A stretch of DNA of 64,000 nt from an uncultured Acetatifactor sp. (GTDB lineage Bacteria > Bacillota > Clostridia > Lachnospirales > Lachnospiraceae). Position 1 is the first letter of the stretch, and each line of letters starts with the position of its first letter. Below, one piece after another: positions 33,755 to 42,317 of the stretch. A program made the translations under genes and the position numbers. The notes beneath the pieces were generated by a model. That model saw nothing but the letters and a program-made list of their open reading frames with translations. It did no database searches and had not been told where the DNA came from. Where the stretch lies: the NCBI GenBank assembly GCA_910579755.1, contig CAJTVB010000002.1, forward strand, positions 62,001 through 126,000, read 5' to 3'.

Positions 33755-33824
33755 TAGCTTACAAGAAGTTTGCTTGCTTGCAAAAGCAAACTTCGTAAGC
33801 TAACGAGCAGCGAAGCTGAGAGAA
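33755..33824. repeat. Palindromic repeat, copy 3
   Basis: TAGCTTAC (33755-33762) / GTAAGCTA (33795-33802) encloses AAGTTTGCTT / AAGCAAACTT, with the tail AACGAGCAGCGAAGC. Compared with copy 1 a C-to-T change in the left arm is matched by G-to-A in the right arm, keeping the pair. The gap 33592-33882 contains only this and the inverted repeat before it. Confidence 0.85.
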
Positions 33825-33882
33825 AAAACACCGCCTGCTTTTGGAGAACTGCGGGCAGGCGGAATCAGGGAGTGGGTATTAT

Positions 33883-34587
33883 ATGAGCGCATTTGTAGAA
33901 TTTCACAATGTGAGCAAGGTTTATGGAAGCGGTGAGGTCAGGATTCAGGCACTGCGGGAGGTAAACTTTGAGATACAAAAGGGTGAATTCTGTGTGATCG
34001 TGGGAGCTTCGGGAGCAGGGAAGACTACTATTTTGAATATTTTAGGCGGAATGGATACGCTTACCGAGGGAAAGGTGCTTTTGGATGGGGAAGAGGTTTC
34101 CGCCTACAACAAAAAGCAACTTACAGGATATCGGCGTCATGATGTGGGTTTTGTATTTCAGTTTTACAATCTGGTGCAGAATCTGACGGCTCTGGAAAAC
34201 GTGGAATTGGCGGCTCAGATCTGCAAGGATCCTCTGGATGCGGTGCAGGTGCTGGAGGAGGTTGGGCTGGGGGAGCGTATGAGCAATTTCCCTGCCCAGC
34301 TTTCCGGCGGAGAGCAGCAGAGGGTGGCCATTGCCAGAGCTCTTGCCAAGAATCCCAAGCTGCTTTTGTGTGATGAACCTACGGGAGCGCTGGATTATAA
34401 TACCGGAAAGGCCGTTTTAAAGCTTTTGCAGGACACCTGTAGAAATAAGGGCAAGACGGTGGTGGTGATCACTCATAATCAGGCGTTGACTGCTATGGCG
34501 GATCGTGTCATCACCGTAAAAAGCGGCACTATTAAAAGCATGGTTCAAAATGAAAAAATTGTGAAAGTGGAAGATATTGAGTGGTAG
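33883..34587 (+). CDS. ABC transporter ATP-binding protein (MacB/LolD type)
   Basis: Start at ATG 33883 after CAGGGAG; an earlier TTG at 33841 has no site. The 234-residue ATPase has Walker [10 protein letters not shown] near 40, the Q-loop [20 protein letters not shown], signature [16 protein letters not shown], Walker [13 protein letters not shown] and the H-loop VVVITHN. The sequence is of the FtsX-linked class that powers mechanotransmission exporters. The large FtsX-type permease gene follows 111 bases downstream and should be its partner. Confidence 0.92.
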   Translation: MSAFVEFHNVSKVYGSGEVRIQALREVNFEIQKGEFCVIVGASGAGKTTILNILGGMDTLTEGKVLLDGEEVSAYNKKQLTGYRRHDVGFVFQFYNLVQNLTALENVELAAQICKDPLDAVQVLEEVGLGERMSNFPAQLSGGEQQRVAIARALAKNPKLLLCDEPTGALDYNTGKAVLKLLQDTCRNKGKTVVVITHNQALTAMADRVITVKSGTIKSMVQNEKIVKVEDIEW

Positions 34588-34698
34588 AGGAGACTGACTG
34601 CCGGATGTAAGGAGTATTGGATGTACAATGTATTGACCGGTACAGAGATTTAAAAAGAGAGAGAACGGAAGCTGGCACATGGAGGTAATGTCACAATT

Positions 34699-37600
34699 AT
34701 GAGATCCATGATGAGCAGGACAACCCTGCGTGAGATCAAATTAAGCTTTGGCAGATATTTTGCGATTCTGGCTATTGTTGCCCTTGGCGTGGGATTTTTT
34801 TCCGGTCTTAAGGTGACCAGAGATGTTATGGTGGCTTCTGCCGACACGTATTTGGAGGAGGGGCAGATGTATGATTTTCGTCTGCTTTCCACGCTTGGCT
34901 TTGAACAGGAGGATGTTAACGCTTTTGCTGCCAGAGAAGACGTGCGCGCAGTAGAGGGAGCGGTATCTGCCGACATTATCTATCTGGATGCCGGAGACAA
35001 TGAAGGTGTGGTGAAAGCTCATTCTCTGACGCAGGAGATCAATAAGGTAGTGCTTGTGGCGGGAAGAATGCCGGAGCGCGCAGATGAATGCGTAGTGGAT
35101 GGGAATCTTTACAGCGAGAGTGATATCGGGAGCAGGATCCGTCTTTCAGAAAATAATGCCCAGGATGACCTGGATAACTTTGCTTATCAGGAATACACTA
35201 TAACGGGTATCGTCAAGTCGCCGCTTTACGTGCAGTTTGAAAGGGGAACTACATCGCTGGGGAATGGTCAGATCAAGGGATTCATTTATTTGCTTCCGGA
35301 AGGCTTTGATATGGAGGTATTCACGGAGATTTATGTGAAGCTTGACCAGGACGAGCAGATCTATTCTGACGAATATAATGATGCTATAGATGCGAAAGAG
35401 GAGATCTGGAAGGAATATTGCAGACAGCAGGGGGAGCGCAGGTTTCGTTCTATTGTAGAAGAGGCGGAAGGAGAGCTTGCGGATGCCCGGAAGGAGCTGG
35501 AAGAAAAGCGTGTAGAGGCGGAAGAGGAGCTGGAGGAGGCAAGAAAGGAACTGGAGGATGCCCGGGAGAAGCTTGAGGAAGGTGAGCTGGAGCTTGCACA
35601 GGGCGAGCAGGAGGCGGCTGACGGCAAAAAGGAATTGACCAGAGGCCGTCAGGAATTGGAGGACGGCAAAAAGGAGATCGAGGAAAACCGGCAAAAGCTT
35701 GAGGAGGGAAGGCAGACGCTTTCGGAGAACGAGACTCTTCTGGCAGAGAAAAAGCAGGAATATGAGGCGGGAAAAGCGTCTTATGAATCGGGAAAAAGAG
35801 AGCTGGACAGTCAGAAGGCCCGGTTGGAGGAGGCCGGAAAGCAGCTTGCAGAGGCAGAGGCTCAATTTGCGGCGGCGCAGCAGCAGCTTGCGGCGGCAGA
35901 GGCCCAGCTGACAGAACTGCGCAGCCAGATCGAGGCAATGGCGGCGGCAGGCACGCCGGAGGAGATGTTGGCGCCATACCGGCAGCAGCTTCAGGCCGGA
36001 GAGGCCGAACTGCAGGCGGGACGGGACGCGCTGGCGGCCCAGATGGAGGCGGCAGGGCTGGAAGGGAAAAAGGCTGAATTGCAGGCGGGATGGGATCAGA
36101 TTGCTGCGGCGGAAGGTCAGCTTGCAGCCGCTTGGTCTCAGCTGAGCCAGGGAGCCAGTCAGATTGTGGAAGCGGAAGCTCAGCTGGCACAGGCGAAGAC
36201 GGAGATCCAGGACGGAGAACGACAGCTTGCAGAGGGAGAACAGGAGCTGGTCGAAGCGGAGAGGGAGCTTCAGGACGCTCGAAGAAAGCTTCGAGATGCG
36301 GAAAAAGAGCTGGAGGAAGGCCGCCGGGAACTGGAGGAGGGCCGGAAGGAGCTGGAAGAAGGCCAGGCGGAATACGATGAAGCCTATGAAGAGTTTGTAA
36401 ATGAAATTGCAGATGCAGAAAAGGAGATTGCCGAGGCGCAGGAGGAGATCGACGATCTGGAAGCGCCGGATACCTACGTTCTGGGAAGGGATACCAATAT
36501 TGGGTATGTCTGTTTTGAAAGCGATTCCAGTGTTGTGGACGGTATTGCCAATGTATTTCCGGCGTTTTTCTTTTTGGTGGCGGCATTGGTATGTATGACT
36601 ACTATGAATCGTATGGTAGAGGAGCAGAGGACTCAGATCGGTGTGCTGAAGGCGCTGGGATATGGGGAAGCGGCCATTATGGGAAAGTTTTTGTTTTATT
36701 CCGGAAGCGCCGCGCTGACAGGATGCCTGGGAGGATACTTCCTGGGAATTCATGTGTTCCCTTATGTCATATGGTATACTTATGGTATCATGTATCGCTT
36801 TGGGGGGATTGTCTATGTATTCGACTGGCCCATGCTGATTATATCTCTTGTGGGTGCGCTTGCCTGCTCCATGGGGACTACCTGGGTTTCCTGCAGGCAT
36901 GAGCTGAAGGAGAACGCTGCCGGGCTTATGCGGCCCAAGGCGCCCAAGGCAGGGAAACGGGTATTCCTGGAGCATGTGCCCTTTATCTGGAAACGGCTGA
37001 AATTCCTTCAGAAGGTGTCGGTAAGAAATATTGTACGTTATAAAAAGAGATTTTTTATGATGGTGATCGGAATCAGCGGCTGTACGGCGCTGTTGGTTAC
37101 CGGTTTTGGCGTCAGGGATTCCGTGACGGATATTGCTGACAGGCAGTTTGGGGAAATCCAGATATATGACATTAAAGCCAGTTTGAAAGAAAAGACAGGG
37201 ATTACAGCGGAGGAGACCAGATCTGCCGATCCGGCCGAAGAATTAGCGGCGCAGGTGGAAAAGCTGGGCGGAAGCTGTACTTTTGCCTATGAGGGAACCA
37301 TGGATCTTGTGTTGGATAATGGGATTAAGTCGGTGAATCTTGTTGTGGCACAAAGGCCGGAGGAAATCGGAAATTATATTGACATTCATACAGACAGCAA
37401 TCAGCCTTTGGAGTATCCAAAGGAGGGAGAAGCCGTGATTTCCCGCAAATTAGCGGAAAGCTATCATCTTGCTCCGGGAGATATGATCACTTTGCAGGAT
37501 GAGAATCAGAGGACGATTCAAGCGGTGATCTTGGGAGTCTGTGAGAACTATATCTATAACTATGTATATCTTCATGCTGATACGCTGGAGGAGATTTTGG

Positions 37601-38151
37601 GTACGGTGGATTTTCAGAATGCATATATCAATCTTCCGGCGGATGCTGATGTTCATGAGGCTGGTGCCGCTTTTATGGGTATGGAGGCTGTGACCGCGGT
37701 GAATGTTAATGCAGACATGCAGGTACGTTTTTCCAGTATGATGGGAAGTATGAATTATATCGTGCTGGTGATTATCGGTTGCGCTGCCTGTCTGGCCTTT
37801 ATCGTGCTCTATAATTTGAATAATATCAATATTACCGAGCGGATCAGAGAAATTGCCACCATTAAGGTGCTGGGATTTTATAAGAGAGAGACGGCGGTAT
37901 ATGTATTTCGGGAAAATCTGGTGCTGACGGCCATCGGATGCGGAGCAGGACTGGTATTGGGAAAGCTTTTGCACATGTATGTGATGCATGAGGTGGACAT
38001 CGACATGATAGCCTTTGATGTAAAGATTACTGTGACAGGCTATTTGCTCAGTATCCTTCTGACATTTTTGTTTAACTGGGTGGTCAACAGGATGATGTCG
38101 GGCAAGCTGGACCGCATCAATATGGCGGAATCCCTGAAGTCCGTAGACTAG
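34699..38151 (+). CDS. FtsX-type ABC permease with long coiled-coil domain
   Basis: A 1150-residue permease. Helix 1 (about 18-38) leads to an outer domain, then a charged coiled coil of about 340 residues (about 250-590) with repeats such as ELEEGRRELEEGRKELEEG. A first FtsX block has three helices (about 615-735), and a second copy has a helix near 795, another outer domain (815-1005) and three C-terminal helices (1015-1145) with ITERIREIATIKVLGFYKRE. The duplicated FtsX/MacB_PCD layout fits a membrane exporter. The coil probably extends outward as a stalk. A ribosome site GGAGG lies 13 bases before the ATG, a long spacing. Substrate unknown. Confidence 0.88.
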   Translation: MRSMMSRTTLREIKLSFGRYFAILAIVALGVGFFSGLKVTRDVMVASADTYLEEGQMYDFRLLSTLGFEQEDVNAFAAREDVRAVEGAVSADIIYLDAGDNEGVVKAHSLTQEINKVVLVAGRMPERADECVVDGNLYSESDIGSRIRLSENNAQDDLDNFAYQEYTITGIVKSPLYVQFERGTTSLGNGQIKGFIYLLPEGFDMEVFTEIYVKLDQDEQIYSDEYNDAIDAKEEIWKEYCRQQGERRFRSIVEEAEGELADARKELEEKRVEAEEELEEARKELEDAREKLEEGELELAQGEQEAADGKKELTRGRQELEDGKKEIEENRQKLEEGRQTLSENETLLAEKKQEYEAGKASYESGKRELDSQKARLEEAGKQLAEAEAQFAAAQQQLAAAEAQLTELRSQIEAMAAAGTPEEMLAPYRQQLQAGEAELQAGRDALAAQMEAAGLEGKKAELQAGWDQIAAAEGQLAAAWSQLSQGASQIVEAEAQLAQAKTEIQDGERQLAEGEQELVEAERELQDARRKLRDAEKELEEGRRELEEGRKELEEGQAEYDEAYEEFVNEIADAEKEIAEAQEEIDDLEAPDTYVLGRDTNIGYVCFESDSSVVDGIANVFPAFFFLVAALVCMTTMNRMVEEQRTQIGVLKALGYGEAAIMGKFLFYSGSAALTGCLGGYFLGIHVFPYVIWYTYGIMYRFGGIVYVFDWPMLIISLVGALACSMGTTWVSCRHELKENAAGLMRPKAPKAGKRVFLEHVPFIWKRLKFLQKVSVRNIVRYKKRFFMMVIGISGCTALLVTGFGVRDSVTDIADRQFGEIQIYDIKASLKEKTGITAEETRSADPAEELAAQVEKLGGSCTFAYEGTMDLVLDNGIKSVNLVVAQRPEEIGNYIDIHTDSNQPLEYPKEGEAVISRKLAESYHLAPGDMITLQDENQRTIQAVILGVCENYIYNYVYLHADTLEEILGTVDFQNAYINLPADADVHEAGAAFMGMEAVTAVNVNADMQVRFSSMMGSMNYIVLVIIGCAACLAFIVLYNLNNINITERIREIATIKVLGFYKRETAVYVFRENLVLTAIGCGAGLVLGKLLHMYVMHEVDIDMIAFDVKITVTGYLLSILLTFLFNWVVNRMMSGKLDRINMAESLKSVD

Positions 38152-38313
38152 TATAATCCAATCTAATTACCATTATGTTTCACAAAGTATGTATTTAGCT
38201 GGAAGCAAACCGGTCAGCACACTGGAAATCCACAGATTAAGTGAATCGGCGAAATGGCATGATTCCGAAGCGTATGAGACGGAGCTGATTTAAGATGGCT
38301 GAAAGAGGGAGCT

Positions 38314-40062
38314 ATGGGAAAAGAGAGCGTTAAAAAAGCAAAAGCGATATTGATTATGCTTATTCTGGGAGTGATTCTCGTAAACGTCAAAAGGATTTTT
38401 ATGGATTTCGAGACAGACTGTGAGTATGCTGTCGCCATGTCCTACCGTATGACGAGGGGAGACGCTATGATCACGCAAATGTGGGAGCCTCATCAGACTT
38501 CGGCGTTTTTGAATGCTCTGCTGATCCGGCTGTATTTGCTTTTCACAGGGACGACCACGGGTATTGTCCTATACCTTAATCTGATGGGATGTGTGGCCCG
38601 ATGCGCCGTGGCCTGGGTGTTTTATCGCACATTTCGAAAATGCTGTTCCCGAAAGGTTCTGCTTTTTTGCTGTATCTTCTTTTTGACTGTCAATGCGAAG
38701 AGCTCTCTCTTGTTGGAATTTTCCAATATGTTGGTCTACTTTTCGGTCTTGCTGTGCTGCTCTTTGTATCAGTATCTGAAGCCCGGGGATGGCGTGAAGT
38801 TGAAGCTTGGGGATGATGAGAAGCAGGAAAAGCGATGGCTGGTATTGTCAGCTGTACTTTTGTGCCTGACGGTGATATCATATCCTGCCGCTTTGATTCT
38901 GTATCCGGTGCTGATCTATCTAATCTGCCGTCATTCAGAGGAGAAAAAGAAGGATGTGGCTTTGATTACGGGCATCTGTGGAATGGCTGGCGGGGCGTAC
39001 ATGCTTTGCCTGATTGCCAGTGCAGGGTGGGGGGATTTTTGGTTTTGTGTAAGACAGATTGTGACTGGCGACGGCTCCCATGAGGCGGGACTGGCGGAGA
39101 AGCTTTTGAATTATATTCTGGAATCGGGAAAGGCCGCAGTCCTTTTGCTTGGATGTGGGGGCCTGGCTTTTGTCCTGGTATATCTGTGGCGGTTTTTCAG
39201 GAGAAAGGAAATCAACACTATTAATGGAATTCTGGTGGTTTCCTTTGCTCTGTTGTTTGCGCTTAACCTGGTCAGAATGATTTTCGGGATCGATCCCTGG
39301 ATACATCTGGTTGTTTATTTTCCGATTTTGTTTTTGGGATGTAGGTGGAAGAAATACTGTAGTGAAGAAGAGCAGCTTTTTTTTCAGATTGGTATGATGC
39401 TCAGTTTGGGAAGCGGGCTGGCAGTGTTGATTCTTACCAATTTGACAGTTCTGACGACAGCATCATATCTGATTCTGGGGGTTATGGTATCCATGGTGCC
39501 CATCGGAAGATATTTACAGCAATGCGCTCAGGGAAGGCGGCATCCGGAACGGGTGTGGGGGATAATGGTGCTTTTTTTATGTGTAACCATTTTTCAAAAT
39601 CTGGTTGATGTAAGGTCTGTCAGCGATATCGGTGCATATTCCCGAATCATAGATGTGAGAGGTGTAGTTAAGAGCGGACCGGAAGCAGGGATCTTTATGG
39701 ACTATATAGGGGCGTACAAGCGGAACCGGGATCTGGAGGAATGGAAAGAAAATGTTTATCCGGGAGACCGGATATTGATCGTGGATACCCGGGGAGGCGG
39801 AACCAGCAATATCGGATATCTATATGAGGATACGGAGGTCTGCATAGATTCCACCATATGCACGCCCACCTACAACGAGAAGCTGTTGCAGTATTGGGAA
39901 CAGAACCCGGAAAAGGAACCCAATGTGGTGATTATGGAGTGCTGGTTTGGAGAAATGTTGACCCCTGAGGATCATTGGATCAGACAGTGGGTGGAAGCGA
40001 ATTTTGACTCCTACACGGATGGCACCTATGTGCGTTTTTACAGACGCAGTGTTGACGAATAG
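38314..40062 (+). CDS. GT-C-like polytopic membrane protein
   Basis: A 582-residue membrane protein with about ten helices, beginning KAKAILIMLILGVILVNVKR. The first outer loop has the acidic stretch MDFETDCEYAVAMSYRMTRG, placed where GT-C glycosyltransferases carry their metal or lipid-phosphate-binding acids. The C-terminal 130 residues are soluble and end FYRRSVDE. This suggests a lipid-linked-sugar glycosyltransferase of the ArnT/PMT superfamily, but no close family is recognised. AAAGAGGGAG precedes the ATG. Its 3' end overlaps the convergent HAD gene by 25 bases. The gap 38152-38313 holds nothing I can support. Confidence 0.6.
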   Translation: MGKESVKKAKAILIMLILGVILVNVKRIFMDFETDCEYAVAMSYRMTRGDAMITQMWEPHQTSAFLNALLIRLYLLFTGTTTGIVLYLNLMGCVARCAVAWVFYRTFRKCCSRKVLLFCCIFFLTVNAKSSLLLEFSNMLVYFSVLLCCSLYQYLKPGDGVKLKLGDDEKQEKRWLVLSAVLLCLTVISYPAALILYPVLIYLICRHSEEKKKDVALITGICGMAGGAYMLCLIASAGWGDFWFCVRQIVTGDGSHEAGLAEKLLNYILESGKAAVLLLGCGGLAFVLVYLWRFFRRKEINTINGILVVSFALLFALNLVRMIFGIDPWIHLVVYFPILFLGCRWKKYCSEEEQLFFQIGMMLSLGSGLAVLILTNLTVLTTASYLILGVMVSMVPIGRYLQQCAQGRRHPERVWGIMVLFLCVTIFQNLVDVRSVSDIGAYSRIIDVRGVVKSGPEAGIFMDYIGAYKRNRDLEEWKENVYPGDRILIVDTRGGGTSNIGYLYEDTEVCIDSTICTPTYNEKLLQYWEQNPEKEPNVVIMECWFGEMLTPEDHWIRQWVEANFDSYTDGTYVRFYRRSVDE

Positions 40063-40829
40063 GATACTGCCTCGCCGATGTTCTTCAGCCGTCGGCAGTT
40101 GGGCGGCAGGCTGAAATTCCCCTGGGGAGACTGGGCGGTATGAATATACATACTGTCCAGTCCCATATGAAAGGAACCCCAGGCGTCGGCTTCGGGGTCG
40201 TTTCCCACCATCACGGAGGAAGCCGTGTCAAGCTTATGTTTTTGCAGGAGCGCGCCGTAAAAATGAGGAGAGGGTTTTACAAAGCCCACATCCGAGGAAT
40301 AAAAGACATCGTCAAAGAGATCGTAAATATCCAGAAAGCGCATTTCCGGTTCCGTAAACAGACGCTGAGCATTGGACAGCAGATAAATGTGCTTTTCCTG
40401 ACTTTTTAGCTTTTCCAGCATCTCCCGGGCACCCTCGTACAGGCGCAGGTGCTCCAGCGAAAGGGTGCGGAAGGTCAGGGCCCATGCTGCAATCGTCTCT
40501 GGTAAGGCCGTTCTTTCCTTCTTATTATATAGCTGTCGAATTACCTCTTCCAGAGAGCTTTCGACATTCTCCAGAGAACTTTCAGGGAGCTCCATAGAAC
40601 CTTGGGGAATTTCTAAAGCATTTTTCAAGGCGTGCTGATTATTTCGGCGGACTTCCTCCGTCAGGCGGGTATATTCCCTGCGCAGCTCTTCAGGGGCATA
40701 TGCAGCACCCTGAAGGCACATGTACAGGGACATTTTCTGCCAAAGATACGCTTTTCTTTCATTGGTACGGATATCGACCAGTGTACCATACAGATCAAAA
40801 ATATAGTTCTGATATTCTAAATTCTCCAT
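40038..40829 (-). CDS. HAD-family hydrolase
   Basis: Start at ATG 40829 (MENLEYQNYI) after GAGG with 8-base spacing; an ATG at 40886 has no ribosome site. The 263-residue protein has HAD motifs: I, IFDLYGTLVD; II, YLLSNAQ; III, KPSPHFYGALL; IV, VGNDPEADAWG. A cap domain lies between I and II with the repeated ESSLENVESSLEE. Such enzymes dephosphorylate small phosphometabolites, for example sugar phosphates. In motif I the second residue pattern is D-L-Y, so the usual second Asp (acid/base) is Tyr, as in some phosphonatase-type HADs; activity is therefore uncertain. Confidence 0.85.
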   Translation of the reverse strand: MENLEYQNYIFDLYGTLVDIRTNERKAYLWQKMSLYMCLQGAAYAPEELRREYTRLTEEVRRNNQHALKNALEIPQGSMELPESSLENVESSLEEVIRQLYNKKERTALPETIAAWALTFRTLSLEHLRLYEGAREMLEKLKSQEKHIYLLSNAQRLFTEPEMRFLDIYDLFDDVFYSSDVGFVKPSPHFYGALLQKHKLDTASSVMVGNDPEADAWGSFHMGLDSMYIHTAQSPQGNFSLPPNCRRLKNIGEAVSYSSTLRL

Positions 40830-40908
40830 TGTGTTACCTCTTGCGCTTATATTTTCTCTTTCGATACGCAGATGTTTTCGAGACATTTTTCAAGGGTAAG
40901 GTCTTTGC

Positions 40909-41907
40909 CTATACGCGTTCCGGCGCGGGACCGGTGGAATCCCGTATCACCAGAGATGCCCGAAGCAGGATGGAGCCGATGGCAACATTGTTCAGCAGGC
41001 AGGACATAGCATAGTAGCCGGTTTTGCCCAGGGCCAGCCTGTCCTGACGGATGGTGGTAAGCGGCGGGTCGGTGTAAGCCGTCATAGGCAGGTCGTCAAA
41101 ACCGATAATGCTCATATCCTCCGGGATCCGGATTCCTCTCTCCTGACATTCCGTTATGGCGGAAATAGCCCGGATGTCATGGGAGCAGAAGATGGCGGTA
41201 ACACCGGCATCATACATGCGCTGTACATGCTTTTTGGTAGAATCGGAAACGTAATAGCCCATACCGATGTTTTCGTCGTTGATTTCCAGCCCATGTTTTG
41301 ACAACGCGTTCAGATAGGCGTTGTACCGGGCTTTCTGGATATAGGATTCCAGGGGACCGGAGATCAGTCCAATTCTTCTGTGCCCCAGTGATATCAGATG
41401 CTTCATGGCCAGATCATAGCCCTCCTGGCTGTCACAGCCGATGGAGGCGATCCGAAAATTACCACTGACATAATTATCATACAAGACGGCGGGGATTTTG
41501 GAGGTCCGAAATTCCGCCATCCATGAATCAATCAGAGTAAATCCCAGCACAAAAGCGCCCTGATAACCGTTCTGTATCATAAATACCCCGTAAGGCATGG
41601 AGCGCTGCAGTTCTTTGTCCACCGGCATCACATCTACGATCCATCCGTCGGGTTCAGCCATTTGCTTAAATCCCAGTATGATATCGTATCCGAATTGATT
41701 GGGAGTGCTGTAATCCATATTTTCCACCAGGATGCAAAGCTTCTTTTCCCGGTTCATCATTCTTTTATTGCTATAGCCTAATTCCACTGCGGTTTCCAAT
41801 ATTTTTTTCCGCATTTCTTCACTGATGTCTGTGGCGTTGTTCAGTCCCTTGGAAACAGTGCTTTTGGAGACTCCCAACTTTGCGGCGATATCGTTGATCG
41901 TGGCCAT
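40909..41907 (-). CDS. LacI-family transcriptional regulator
   Basis: Start at ATG 41907 (MATINDIAAKLGVSKSTVSK) after GGAG; a TTG two codons earlier is less likely. The 332-residue repressor has the LacI helix-turn-helix with hinge (ETAVELGYSNKR) and a sugar-binding core (INENIGMGYY, IFCSHDIRAISAITECQERG, IIGFDDLPMTAYTDPPLTTI). The ligand-binding side suggests a carbohydrate effector. It is divergent from the maltose-type operon and likely controls it through the operator-like site at 42273. It has its own promoter, TTGTCA-N17-TATAAT. Confidence 0.9.
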   Translation of the reverse strand: MATINDIAAKLGVSKSTVSKGLNNATDISEEMRKKILETAVELGYSNKRMMNREKKLCILVENMDYSTPNQFGYDIILGFKQMAEPDGWIVDVMPVDKELQRSMPYGVFMIQNGYQGAFVLGFTLIDSWMAEFRTSKIPAVLYDNYVSGNFRIASIGCDSQEGYDLAMKHLISLGHRRIGLISGPLESYIQKARYNAYLNALSKHGLEINDENIGMGYYVSDSTKKHVQRMYDAGVTAIFCSHDIRAISAITECQERGIRIPEDMSIIGFDDLPMTAYTDPPLTTIRQDRLALGKTGYYAMSCLLNNVAIGSILLRASLVIRDSTGPAPERV

Positions 41908-41988
41908 ATTCAATAACTCCTTCTGGAATTCGAGTGGTGTAATAAAAATTCATGAAAATGTACAAGAAAAAACGGTTTGTCTTTTGAC

Positions 41989-42017
41989 ATTATAACAGAA
42001 AGGAGACGAAATGACAA
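41989..42017 (-). promoter_or_regulatory. Promoter of the LacI-family gene
   Basis: On the minus strand TTGTCA (42017-42012), 17-base spacer, TATAAT (41994-41989), 82 bases ahead of the ATG. The gap 41908-42317 holds this and the divergent operon promoter. A TTTCGAAA palindrome at 42124-42131 lies between them. Confidence 0.75.
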
Positions 42018-42224
42018 GAAAATCACTAAACATCTGAAAGGGAAAAACACGATCAAAAGGTGAAAAGACGCACAATTGCTGAAATATCCATGATCATTCA
42101 TACGAAAATTCTCTCAAAAAATATTTCGAAACTTAGCGACATAAATGATTCGTAATCTCGGTTAATATGCACAAAATGGTGAAAAATGAAGAAAAATAGT
42201 ATAGAAATTGCACAATGTTACGGC

Positions 42225-42284
42225 TTGACAGTATAAAATCAATGTGATAACATCAATTTACACAAAACTTATCGAAACATTTTG
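42225..42284 (+). promoter_or_regulatory. Promoter and LacI-type operator of the alpha-glucan operon
   Basis: TTGACA (42225-42230), 17-base spacer, TAACAT (42248-42253). The pseudo-palindrome CGAAACATTTTG (42273-42284) lies about 20 bases past the -10, a classic operator place. It matches the CGAAA-TTT layout of LacI-family sites. The ATG of the binding-protein gene is at 42318 after GGGAGGAAAG. Confidence 0.65.
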
Positions 42285-42317
42285 TGGAAGAATTCATGAA
42301 ATCGGGAGGAAAGAAAG

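Noticed and set aside
34621..34653. Ten-codon frame (MYNVLTGTEI) with AAGGAG upstream, between ATPase and FtsX permease
   Set aside because: A fair ribosome site but no conservation evidence possible; kept out of the gene list as a likely chance leader.
35146..36975. Minus-strand frame of 609 residues opposite the coiled-coil region
   Set aside because: Produced by the repetitive Glu/Lys codons read antisense; Leu/Arg/Phe-rich with no domain.
42011..42037. Eight-codon frame after GGAGACGAA near the LacI promoter
   Set aside because: Lies on the opposite strand within the lacI promoter boxes; chance more likely than a leader peptide.
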